Below, piece after piece: positions 50,371 to 57,901 of a stretch of DNA of 64,000 bases. Both the position numbers and the translations under genes were made by a program. Numbering within the stretch: position 1 is the stretch's first letter; each line of letters starts with the position of its first letter. This stretch comes from Clostridia bacterium. GTDB taxonomy: Bacteria > Bacillota > Clostridia > UBA1381. The DNA is taken from assembly GCA_900751885.1 (NCBI GenBank), contig CAADTH010000064.1, forward strand, positions 186,001 through 250,000. The letters are read 5' to 3'. The notes beneath the pieces are model-generated. The model did no database searches. It had not been told where the DNA came from and saw only the letters and a list, made by a program, of their open reading frames with translations.

Positions 50371-50402
50371 AAAAACTTCCCGCCGAAACCGGCAGGAAGT
50401 CT
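50371..50402 (-). terminator. Attenuator terminator in the pyr leader
   Basis: On the minus strand ACTTCCTGCCG pairs with CGGCGGGAAGT (one G-U) around GTTT and runs into seven Ts, about 70 bp upstream of pyrR. Confidence 0.88.
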
Positions 50403-50457
50403 GATATAACTACACAAAATCCGAAGCGCTCTCCGCTTCAAAACTTATTTGCAGTGA

Positions 50458-50488
50458 CCTTATCAGTCTCTCCGTACCGATTGAAAGG
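50458..50488 (-). promoter_or_regulatory. PyrR-binding loop (anti-antiterminator)
   Basis: Minus strand: CCTT at one side and AAGG at the other enclose CGGTACGGAGAGACTG, close to the conserved PyrR target (GUCCnGnGAGGCU loop within a short stem). Together with the downstream terminator this is the classical PyrR attenuation device. Confidence 0.8.
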
Positions 50489-50499
50489 TTACTGCGGTT

Positions 50500-50528
50500 A
50501 TTATACAATAAAAAATGCCATTTGTCCA
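50500..50528 (-). promoter_or_regulatory. Sigma-A promoter of the pyr operon
   Basis: Minus strand TGGACA (50523-50528) and TATAAT (50500-50505), 17-bp spacer, just before the PyrR-binding loop. It also lies between pyrR and the end of the SpoIVFB-like gene. Confidence 0.8.
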
Positions 50529-50555
50529 TATGAAAGTTGTGAATTTTTGTCTAAG

Positions 50556-51416
50556 CTATGCCGCCCGTATGTTTTCTTGCCGCTCGAATCCCACCATGCG
50601 CTGTATTAGCTCTGTTTCTGTCACAATATCATCGATTTGTCCGTTTTTGTCTAAAAAATAAATAATATAGTAGTTTCCGCTCGTAAACCGCTCGGCAATT
50701 TTCCTGATGTCGTCGCCTTTTTTCCGCACCAGCAGTGTTACCTTTTTATTTTGATAATCTCTGCACTTTTCCTTAAAAAACATCAGTTCCCTGATAAAAT
50801 CAATATTATATTTCTCCTTTTGCGTAAAAATATTCGCGAGAAGAAAGACGCACAAAAACAGCACAGAAAAATTAAATGCTGTCCGGTAGACGAGATATGC
50901 ACCAAACAGAATCATCACCGAAGTCAAAAGCGCTGAAACCAGCTTCATCATCCGGTTCGCCTTTTGATATCCCAGGCGGTGCATCATAATTTTTTTGATG
51001 ATGATACCACCGTCGAGCGGAACGACCGGCAACAGGTTCATCAAAAACAGCGCAAGATTTTTAATGATGAAATCATCCAGCCAAACAGATGGCATATAAG
51101 CGCGCAGGATTGTCGCACTCAGTGACAGAACGGCGTTTACAAGCGGTCCTGCCAGATATAGAATCATCTCATCCGCAAGACTGTATACCAGACGGTTTTT
51201 TAATTTTAAATTGACACCGAACGGCTGAATTGCAATGTATGACGGTTTGAGTCCAATGGCAAGCGCCGCCGAAAGATGTGCAAGCTCATGTGCAAGCATG
51301 ACTGCATAGGTGATTGCCAAAAGCTCCAGCTTTCTTGTAATAAAACACAGTATGAACAAAACGATGGTTAGTGGATTGATATACAGCCATTTGCATAATT
51401 TGATAATGACAATCAC
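50556..51416 (-). CDS. Site-2 protease, SpoIVFB-like (M50)
   Basis: A 286-residue intramembrane zinc metalloprotease with about five or six membrane helices. Zinc ligands: HELAH at about residues 43-47 and the Asp of NLLPVVPLDGG. The last 70 residues form a CBS-like half (YYIIYFLDKNGQIDDIVTETELIQRM), as in SpoIVFB, which cleaves pro-sigma-K in the mother cell. The preceding gene encodes a short membrane-anchored protein in the place of SpoIVFA. The GTG start overlaps that gene's stop by 4 bp and has GGAG unusually close, so translation is probably coupled or the start slightly misplaced. Confidence 0.85.
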   Translation of the reverse strand: MIVIIKLCKWLYINPLTIVLFILCFITRKLELLAITYAVMLAHELAHLSAALAIGLKPSYIAIQPFGVNLKLKNRLVYSLADEMILYLAGPLVNAVLSLSATILRAYMPSVWLDDFIIKNLALFLMNLLPVVPLDGGIIIKKIMMHRLGYQKANRMMKLVSALLTSVMILFGAYLVYRTAFNFSVLFLCVFLLANIFTQKEKYNIDFIRELMFFKEKCRDYQNKKVTLLVRKKGDDIRKIAERFTSGNYYIIYFLDKNGQIDDIVTETELIQRMVGFERQENIRAA

Positions 51417-51769
51417 TCTCCAGTCGCCGCAGATGGTGCAGGCGTCTCGACTGCCGGTACATCCTGCGAAGGCATTGGCGCCTGCTCAGAAGGCTCGAAA
51501 ACCGGAACCTCACCGCTTTCAAAAAAGACGCTTGACAGCTGGATTGCGGCTGATTTTGCATTTTGATATACAGCGCCAAAATCGGTGTTATGTCCAAGCG
51601 CATACCGAATTTGATTTTGCATATAGCGTGCGAATTCCGATTCAGAGCGGCTGATGGTGTAAAAGCCTGAGCACAAAATCAGTGCAATGATGCATTTGAT
51701 GAAAAATGGATTTGTTTTTTTTGTTTTTGTCTGAGTCTGTTTACGCGTTCTATCTTGTCTTGTATTCAT
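51413..51769 (-). CDS. Short membrane-anchored protein in SpoIVFA position
   Basis: A 118-residue protein: basic Arg/Lys/Thr-rich N-terminus (about 26 residues), one membrane helix (about 27-44), then a mixed helical segment (SEFARYMQNQIRYALGHNTDF) and a Pro-rich acidic tail. SpoIVFA, which holds and restrains SpoIVFB, has the same topology but continues into a LytM/M23 domain that is absent here. GGGAGGAAC lies upstream of the ATG at 51769; the frame is open to 51931 without a site. Function by position only. Confidence 0.6.
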   Translation of the reverse strand: MNTRQDRTRKQTQTKTKKTNPFFIKCIIALILCSGFYTISRSESEFARYMQNQIRYALGHNTDFGAVYQNAKSAAIQLSSVFFESGEVPVFEPSEQAPMPSQDVPAVETPAPSAATGE

Positions 51770-51908
51770 ACCTTTGTTCCTCCCTATTGCTCGTACTGCC
51801 TGTTTACTTTGAATATATGAAACAGGCAGAGAAAAAAGAACAAAACCAAAGCTCTTGATGCAGGGTGCAAAGCTTCGTCTGAATAACGAACAATTCATCT
51901 GAACGAAA

Positions 51909-51957
51909 TAAAAAAACGAAGCTGGTATCATTAAGAAGGATACCGGATTCGTTTTTT
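51909..51957 (-). terminator. Intrinsic terminator
   Basis: An imperfect stem with AAAAAACGAA and TTCGTTTTTT at its base and GGTATC/GATACC at the top. It follows the ASCH-like gene on the minus strand. Confidence 0.75.
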
Positions 51958-52017
51958 ATCATCTCAAATCAAGTGGATACAAGCTGTAAAATCATACAGT
52001 GGTTACCTGTGTGCTCT

Positions 52018-52482
52018 TTAGAATCTCGATTTGTCATAATTATATGGAATGCTTGTCCCGACTACCACATCTTCAATTTTTTCAATAATCAGCCAATCAT
52101 CCATATTTCCCTGATGGTCAAACTCCAACGGGGTGATTTCTTGGACATCGTCAAACGCAACAAGGCACAGACACTTTTTATGCCAGCGCGTTTTTTGCTT
52201 CTCTGTCAGATTTAATTTCTCCTGATTCTCTTCCAGCACATTTGTGATTTCCTCATCAGAGAGCTTGACGTAGTTTTGAACCTTTGTTACCATCGCCTTT
52301 GCACAAATAGAGCCGGTTCCCTTTTCCATAAAGTAAAGACTTTCATGTTCAAACACTCTGCTGTGTGGAATTTTTCTGCCTGCCGCACCTCTGACTACCA
52401 TTGTTTTTGTGCCTGCTAAAATCTTATCCAATACCCGTTCCCCTTTTTTGCCTGCATTATCGCAATACACCAAATGCACCAT
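52018..52482 (-). CDS. Unknown protein, possible ASCH/PUA-like RNA-binding fold
   Basis: A 154-residue soluble protein. The segment LDKILAGTKTMVVRGAAGRKIPHSRVFEHESLYFMEKGTGSI, cited only as residues 18-60, has the layout of ASCH/PUA-like domains (a KI..G.KT..vR.....kI..GD.lyf pattern followed by a beta strand with Ala-Lys-Ala). Such domains bind RNA, but no specific activity is known. GGGGGCTGGGAG precedes the ATG. It lies 41 bp downstream of a small orf that overlaps lepA, so it may be the third gene of the lepA unit. Confidence 0.65.
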   Translation of the reverse strand: MVHLVYCDNAGKKGERVLDKILAGTKTMVVRGAAGRKIPHSRVFEHESLYFMEKGTGSICAKAMVTKVQNYVKLSDEEITNVLEENQEKLNLTEKQKTRWHKKCLCLVAFDDVQEITPLEFDHQGNMDDWLIIEKIEDVVVGTSIPYNYDKSRF

Positions 52483-52523
52483 GCTCCCAGCCCCCTTTCC
52501 CGTCTCACTTTTTCAGCAACAAT

Positions 52524-52709
52524 TTAACGATTTAAAAGCTTTGTCAAGTCTTCAACCGAAGCATCCATTTTCACTGATACCTCTTGCATCGTCATTCCCG
52601 AAGCAAGGAAGCGGTCAATTACCATTTTCATATCCTCGCCAACCTCGATGATGTGTCCATTCAAATCATAAAATCTCTCTTCAACTGCCGAAAACCGCCT
52701 GTTATTCAT
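52524..52709 (-). CDS. Small protein of unknown function behind lepA
   Basis: A 61-residue acidic protein whose ATG overlaps the end of lepA by 8 bp. The C-terminal part ([24 protein letters not shown]) looks like a short helix-turn-helix-like unit, resembling the ends of Sda- or Spo0E-sized small regulators, but there is no clear family match. No separate ribosome binding site is evident, so it would depend on coupling to lepA. Confidence 0.5.
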   Translation of the reverse strand: MNNRRFSAVEERFYDLNGHIIEVGEDMKMVIDRFLASGMTMQEVSVKMDASVEDLTKLLNR

Positions 52710-54513
52710 CAAGCTTCAGCACAGACATAAACGCCTCCTGCGGCACCTCCACGCTCCCAACCTGGCGCATCCGCTTCTTTCCTTCCTTCTGCTTTTCCAA
52801 CAGCTTTCTCTTTCTGGAAATATCGCCGCCATAGCATTTTGCAAGTACGTCCTTTCTCATTGCACGCACCGTTTCCCGGGCAATAATTTTGTTTCCGATT
52901 GCCGCCTGAATCGGCACCTCAAATAATTGTCTCGGAATTGCCTCCTTGAGCTTTTCCGTCATCTTTCTTCCGCGCGCGTACGCCTTATCCTTGTGAACGA
53001 TGAATGACAACGCATCCACCATTTCTCCATTTAACAGAATATCCAGCTTCACAAGCTCTGAGCGCTGATAGCCGCACACCTCATAGTCAAAGGACGCATA
53101 GCCCTTTGTCCGTGATTTTAAGGCATCGAAAAAGTCATACACAATTTCATTTAATGGAAGCTCATAAAAAATCTGAGCGCGCGTCTCGTCCATATATTCC
53201 ATGTGCTTGTAAACGCCGCGCCTCTCTTGGCACAGCTCCATCACATTTCCCACATAATCCTTCGGAACCATGATATCCGCCTTCACCATCGGCTCCTCCA
53301 TAAAATCGATTTCCACCGTAGGCGGAAGGTTGGTCGGGTTATCGATTAAAAGCTCCTCTCCGTTTGTTTTATGGACCTTATAAATAACGCTTGGCGCGGT
53401 CGTCACAAGGTCAAGGTCATACTCCCTTTCAAGACGCTCCTGAATAATCTCCATATGCAAAAGCCCCAAAAATCCACAGCGGAATCCAAAGCCCAGAGCC
53501 ACAGAGGTTTCTGGCTCAAACAACAGCGCCGCATCATTTAATTGAAGCTTTAACAGTGCTTCCCTCAAATCGTCATACTGTGCGCCGTCTGCCGGATAAA
53601 TACCGCAGTATACCATTGGATTGACCTTTTTATATCCCGGAAGCGGCTCATCCGCCGGATGGTTTACAGTCGTGACCGTGTCGCCCACCTGTGTTTCCTG
53701 GATATTCTTGATGCTCGCCGCAATGTATCCGACATCGCCTGCACACAAACCATCTGTCGGAATCAAGCCGTTCGGGTGCATACATCCGACCTCTACCACG
53801 TCAAATTCCGCGCCGGACTGCATCAATCGGATTCTTTGCCCTGATTTTAGTGTCCCCTCTTTCACACGTACATACACAATGACGCCCCGGTAGCTGTCGT
53901 AGTAGGAATCAAAAATCAGCGCCTTCAACGGCTTGTCCTCGTCTCCTGAGGGCGCTGGAACCTTTGTGACGATCTCCTCCAGAACACTTGCCACATTCTC
54001 CCCTGTTTTCGCAGAGATTTTCGGCGCATCCTCCGCGGCAATCCCAATCACGTCCTCGATTTCCTGAATGACCACATCCGGCTGTGCGCTCGGCAAATCA
54101 ATTTTATTAATGACCGGAACAATCTCCAAATCATGCTCAATCGCAAGATACGTGTTCGCCAATGTCTGTGCCTCAATTCCCTGCGCCGCATCTACAATCA
54201 AGATTGCCCCCTCACAGGCAGCAAGGCTTCTGGAAACCTCATAGTTGAAATCCACATGTCCCGGTGTGTCAATGAGATTCAACGTATAGGTTTCTCCATC
54301 ATTCGCCTTGTATTTCAGGCGCACCGCATGTGCCTTGATGGTGATGCCCCGCTCACGTTCTAAATCCATATTATCTAACAGCTGTTCTTCCATATCACGC
54401 TCTTCTACCTCGCCGGTCAGCTCCAACAGCCGGTCAGCAAGGGTCGATTTTCCGTGGTCGATGTGTGCGATAATACAGAAATTCCGTATTTTTTCCTGCC
54501 TTGATTTTGCCAT
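52702..54513 (-). CDS. lepA: Elongation factor 4 (LepA)
   Basis: LepA (603 residues), a translational GTPase that acts on stalled or back-translocating ribosomes. G1 [11 protein letters not shown]2/G3 [10 protein letters not shown] and DTPGHVDF, G4 NKIDLPSA, then the EF-G-like domains and the LepA-specific C-terminal domain ([46 protein letters not shown], cited as residues 525-575). I use the ATG at 54513, after GAGGAGG; the frame is open for nine more codons. In many Firmicutes lepA precedes hemN; not here. Confidence 0.97.
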   Translation of the reverse strand: MAKSRQEKIRNFCIIAHIDHGKSTLADRLLELTGEVEERDMEEQLLDNMDLERERGITIKAHAVRLKYKANDGETYTLNLIDTPGHVDFNYEVSRSLAACEGAILIVDAAQGIEAQTLANTYLAIEHDLEIVPVINKIDLPSAQPDVVIQEIEDVIGIAAEDAPKISAKTGENVASVLEEIVTKVPAPSGDEDKPLKALIFDSYYDSYRGVIVYVRVKEGTLKSGQRIRLMQSGAEFDVVEVGCMHPNGLIPTDGLCAGDVGYIAASIKNIQETQVGDTVTTVNHPADEPLPGYKKVNPMVYCGIYPADGAQYDDLREALLKLQLNDAALLFEPETSVALGFGFRCGFLGLLHMEIIQERLEREYDLDLVTTAPSVIYKVHKTNGEELLIDNPTNLPPTVEIDFMEEPMVKADIMVPKDYVGNVMELCQERRGVYKHMEYMDETRAQIFYELPLNEIVYDFFDALKSRTKGYASFDYEVCGYQRSELVKLDILLNGEMVDALSFIVHKDKAYARGRKMTEKLKEAIPRQLFEVPIQAAIGNKIIARETVRAMRKDVLAKCYGGDISRKRKLLEKQKEGKKRMRQVGSVEVPQEAFMSVLKLDE

Positions 54514-54637
54514 ATGGTCCTCCTCGATTTTGATTTTCAATTGCCCTATTATTCTGTTTCATTTCATAATTTCAAGAAAATAATATCCCGTTTTTTATTT
54601 GTTTTACTTTTCTGGACTTTAAAAAGGAAATGTATAT

Positions 54638-54666
54638 ATTATATCACAATGTCTTTCTTTTGTCAT
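54638..54666 (-). promoter_or_regulatory. Sigma-A promoter of lepA
   Basis: Minus strand ATGACA (54661-54666) and TATAAT (54638-54643), 17-bp spacer, about 125 bp upstream of the lepA start. Confidence 0.7.
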
Positions 54667-54737
54667 TAGAATTTCCAATAAAAGAAAAAACAAACCACAA
54701 TCTATATCCGATATGTTACAAAAAAACAAAAAGTAAA

Positions 54738-54774
54738 TTTTTAGCAAATGCGACTAGGTCGCATTTGCTAAAAA
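54738..54774. repeat. Perfect 17-bp-arm palindrome with inverted A/T flanks
   Basis: TTTTTAGCAAATGCGAC pairs perfectly with its complement around a 3-base loop (TAG). The T run is on the 5' side and the A run on the 3' side, on both strands, the opposite of an intrinsic terminator. A further half-copy, CATTTTGCTAAAA, follows at about 54785-54797. It may be a protein-binding operator or the relic of a mobile element. Confidence 0.8.
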
Positions 54775-54861
54775 ATGTAACATCCATTTTGCTAAAACCC
54801 TTTCAAATATTTTGTGTTGATTTTACAAAACAAGGTAAATTTTTTTATTTCCTCTTCATAA

Positions 54862-54893
54862 AAAAGAAACAGCAAAGTTGCTGTTTCTTTTTG
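54862..54893 (-). terminator. Intrinsic terminator after the GT-C gene
   Basis: AAAAAGAAACAGCAA and complement (15-bp arms) with a 2-base loop, in a run of A/T. Confidence 0.9.
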
Positions 54894-54918
54894 TCAATTA
54901 TGACTAAATTTCTACTTT

Positions 54919-56448
54919 CTATTGCGCATACACAACCTCACCTTGATTATTTAAGTAAAGCACCTGTTTATCCTCAGTTTCATAATATTCCCAACTCAAG
55001 ACCGGTGTGACCTTTTTGATTGCTACATTTTTACTCTGCGCGCGAATTGCGCCGGTCAATGCCCAATCCGAATCGAACACACTTTTCACATGGTCTTTAT
55101 AAAAGCTGACCTGAGCTAGAACCGGCTCTTGAGAAAGCACGATTACAGCTTCTTTTTCGCCGCTTTTTACGCCGTCATCCAGCTTTTCTATCACTTTATC
55201 CAGCTTTACCTGGTCATCCTGGCTGACTCGTCTGTAGGTGTCATATTCATTGACATTGGCAACACCGAACAAAACCATTACCACAGACAGAAAAACCGCT
55301 TGTATTGCCGCAGCAGTCCGGTTTCGTACAATCAGAGCAAAAACCGCCTCCAATACAAGCGCCAGTCCGACAAAGGAGACGAATACCACGCGGTAGGTCA
55401 GCCACACATTGGGCACAAGAATATGCGGTGTAAGTGGGAGGAAAAAAAGAATGATTCCGCCAATCAACAGCGCTTTCCACCCCCGTCTGTCTGCCTGATG
55501 GTTGAAAATCAAAAGTCCCAGCATCATCCCAGTAAAGGCAATGCACAAAAGACACAATATCCCCATCGCACCGCTTTGAAACAGTATACCAAGTCCCTCG
55601 CCAAAGCCTTTGATTGTCGTCTGGTAGGAGCCTGCCTGCATAATTTCGCTGAGCTGTGAGAAAAAATGTCCCAGACGCTCAGGCATATTAGACAGGGAAA
55701 AGCTGCTTGCCCTGCTTCCCATCGCGCCGATTTGTGACGCGATTTTATAGTAAAAGCAGAAAAAGGCTGCCGACAGAGCTGGTACAATACACACCACCCA
55801 TTTGTGACGGATTCGTCTCCAATGAAAAACAATCAGCAATAACGCGCTGACAACATGAAATACCAGTACATCCTCATAAAAGCCGCAGGAAAAAAAGGAA
55901 AAGAGAAAAAAGAGCACAAACTGATAGACTCTTCTTTTTTCAATATACCCAATCAAGCAGTACAGAGCTGCCGCGCAAAAAAGCATTCCCACAACAATTC
56001 TTGTCGATGCGCCAATCCAGTAGGTCGCCTCTGTTCCCAGCGGAAACAACAGAAAAATCAAATAAAACACAGGACTCACGGAGAGCTTGCTTTTTTTGAG
56101 CACCTCCTCAAACAGAACAGCCGAAAAAAAGTGCATCAGGGTAATCAAGCACAGTGCAAGGCTCATGTGGTTCCACATTTGTCCCCATAAAATCGGATCT
56201 AACAGGCTTGCAAAGGGTCTTGTCGATAAGATGCCAATTCCAAAGTAAACATGATCGAGGTCATGAAACAGCGGATAGGTGCCATATGGGATGTAATCGT
56301 CCAGAATTGGAAAATATGCCATTCCATATAGAAGATATTTTGAAAAAAGAGCCGCTAAAAACAAAATCCGAACGGCTGTGCTGATACTATTTTGTTTCAA
56401 TTGACATAAAACAAGCCGCTCACGCGGCGTTATTCTCTTTCTATTCAT
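54919..56448 (-). CDS. Polytopic membrane protein, GT-C-like glycosyltransferase candidate
   Basis: A 509-residue protein with roughly eleven membrane helices and a C-terminal outside domain of about 110 residues. An acidic motif in the first loop (FPILDDYIPYG) lies where GT-C glycosyltransferases carry their catalytic Asp pair, and TYWIGASTR plus the overall layout recall GtrII-like or mannosyltransferase-like proteins. The donor and acceptor are unknown. GAGGAAAG precedes the ATG at 56448; the TTG five codons earlier lies in that site. It is a single gene with its own terminator. Confidence 0.65.
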   Translation of the reverse strand: MNRKRITPRERLVLCQLKQNSISTAVRILFLAALFSKYLLYGMAYFPILDDYIPYGTYPLFHDLDHVYFGIGILSTRPFASLLDPILWGQMWNHMSLALCLITLMHFFSAVLFEEVLKKSKLSVSPVFYLIFLLFPLGTEATYWIGASTRIVVGMLFCAAALYCLIGYIEKRRVYQFVLFFLFSFFSCGFYEDVLVFHVVSALLLIVFHWRRIRHKWVVCIVPALSAAFFCFYYKIASQIGAMGSRASSFSLSNMPERLGHFFSQLSEIMQAGSYQTTIKGFGEGLGILFQSGAMGILCLLCIAFTGMMLGLLIFNHQADRRGWKALLIGGIILFFLPLTPHILVPNVWLTYRVVFVSFVGLALVLEAVFALIVRNRTAAAIQAVFLSVVMVLFGVANVNEYDTYRRVSQDDQVKLDKVIEKLDDGVKSGEKEAVIVLSQEPVLAQVSFYKDHVKSVFDSDWALTGAIRAQSKNVAIKKVTPVLSWEYYETEDKQVLYLNNQGEVVYAQ

Positions 56449-56594
56449 ATTGTCTTTCCTCAATTTATTTTTTCAATATAATATAGTATACAACATTTTT
56501 CGCACAAATACAATTCTTATTTTCATTTTTCGGTTCTTTCCCAGCGACACATTTCATAAAATATTACATTTTGTAGAAAATAATACCTTACAAA

Positions 56595-56618
56595 AAAAAG
56601 AGCCGGACGGCTCTTTTT
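56595..56618 (-). terminator. Intrinsic terminator of spoIIP
   Basis: AAAAAGAGCC and complement around GGAC; the stem touches the spoIIP stop codon. Confidence 0.85.
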
Positions 56619-57765
56619 ACTGCTCCTTCAGCACCTTTGCAATCACATCGGCAATCCTTGTTCCGCCCTGCACTGCTTCATCCAATGTGTTTCCATTGCT
56701 TCCCACCTCGATAATCAGGCTTCCAAGTGTGGTGTGCTCGTTGAACCGCTCTTCTCTTAGATTGATTGGACGCATGAGAGTCGGATAGAGTTCATTTGCC
56801 TTTTTTTGAAGCTTTGATGCAAATTTCATATTTTCCTTCCAGTTATCGTGCAAGAGTCCGCTTGCGTTCGAACCAACGACAAACATGACCTGGGCAGTCT
56901 TGACACCGTCAATTTCCGTGGATACCTTGAGCTTTGTGCCGTCCTCCCTCACGAGCCCGTCACGGTGTACATCCAGCACTACTTTTATGGACGGATGCTC
57001 TCCAAGGTTCTTTTTGACAGTGGAAAGACTTCTTCCATATGCACCGTTAAATGAGGGATAATCATGCACTGTGGTGTCATGAATGGTCTCGATTCCCGCC
57101 TGATTGAGAGCATCGCAGATGGCATTGCCGACCTGGACGATATTTTTGTTCGGATCCGTATTGCGGTCGCTGTCAGAGGATGTATATTCATTTTGTCCGT
57201 TTGGCGTATAGCTTTCTGTGGTGTGGGTATGGACAATCAAAACCTGAGGTCCTTTTTTATCAATCCGAAATTTCAAATCCTGCATTGCCATCGCTTCAGC
57301 ATTGACATCATAATTCGTTTTGTTGGAAACAGTCATGCCCTTACTGATTTTTACTTCCTCGATTGGCTTTCCAGGCTCCTGTGGGGCTTGGGGCGTTGGA
57401 GTTGGTGTCTGTTCTTCCGCTATGGTAGTCTCTTCGGCATAGTCTTCCGCGTCAAACAGCGCTGACTGCCCCGGAAGAATTGTTTTGGGGTCACCGGGGT
57501 CAAAGCCGAGAATTGCTTGTACCACCTTTTTTATGGCTCCGCCCTTTTCCGTGCGCTCCTGTTCGTTCGGAAGCTCCTTTTCGATAACCGATTTGTAAAG
57601 CTCGTCACTTCCTGCGAAGGTGGTAATGGCATTATTTGCAGGCTTCAGCAAGAAGAATCCTGCCGATAGGGCAAGTCCGAGCAAGAAAAAAATGCCGCAC
57701 CGAAGCATGAATTTTCTGCTGATTACAATTGTTTTGAAGCTTTTCTTTCGTTTTCTTCGTCTCAT
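56617..57765 (-). CDS. spoIIP: Stage II sporulation protein P
   Basis: SpoIIP (382 residues), a peptidoglycan amidase/endopeptidase that, with SpoIID and SpoIIM, drives engulfment. A very basic N-terminus (MRRRKRKKSFK) and one membrane helix (about 20-42) precede a Pro/Thr/Glu-rich linker; the catalytic Amidase_3-like domain has VLIVHTHTTESYTP (His and Glu zinc ligands), VVLDVHRDGLV and LIIEVGSNGNTLDEA. AAGGAC precedes the ATG. On the minus strand upstream there is a CATACAAT box (near 57832-57839), as in sigma-E -10 elements, but no clear -35 partner. Confidence 0.95.
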   Translation of the reverse strand: MRRRKRKKSFKTIVISRKFMLRCGIFFLLGLALSAGFFLLKPANNAITTFAGSDELYKSVIEKELPNEQERTEKGGAIKKVVQAILGFDPGDPKTILPGQSALFDAEDYAEETTIAEEQTPTPTPQAPQEPGKPIEEVKISKGMTVSNKTNYDVNAEAMAMQDLKFRIDKKGPQVLIVHTHTTESYTPNGQNEYTSSDSDRNTDPNKNIVQVGNAICDALNQAGIETIHDTTVHDYPSFNGAYGRSLSTVKKNLGEHPSIKVVLDVHRDGLVREDGTKLKVSTEIDGVKTAQVMFVVGSNASGLLHDNWKENMKFASKLQKKANELYPTLMRPINLREERFNEHTTLGSLIIEVGSNGNTLDEAVQGGTRIADVIAKVLKEQ

Positions 57766-57901
57766 CGGTTCACGTCCTTTTCCTTGTATATTATATCTTA
57801 CGCGTGCCCTGTTTGAAATATTACTTCAAATATTGTATGAATAGGCAAAACCTTTCTTGTGAATACTAAAATTATATCATAATTTGGAAAGGGTGAACTC
57901 T

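Larger units (their letters stand above)
54514..54918. other. Gene-free region between lepA and the GT-C gene
   Basis: This 405-bp stretch is strongly A/T-rich. It holds the lepA promoter (54638-54666), an unusual palindrome with an extra half-copy (54738-54800) and the terminator of the gene at 54919. The plus-strand frame from 54630 has no ribosome binding site and unlikely composition, so I do not call a gene. Confidence 0.7.

Noticed and set aside
51797..51828. Inverted repeat TGCCTGTTT/AAACAGGCA as a regulatory site before the SpoIVFA-like gene
   Set aside because: Nine-base arms with a 14-base loop and no matching promoter elements; suggestive only.
54630..55010. 126-codon plus-strand frame over the lepA-upstream region
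   Set aside because: No ribosome binding site, biased A/T-driven composition, runs over a palindrome, a terminator and the end of a convergent gene.
57766..57883. Complete sigma-E promoter for spoIIP
   Set aside because: A CATACAAT -10 form is present, but I found no -35 element at the right distance.
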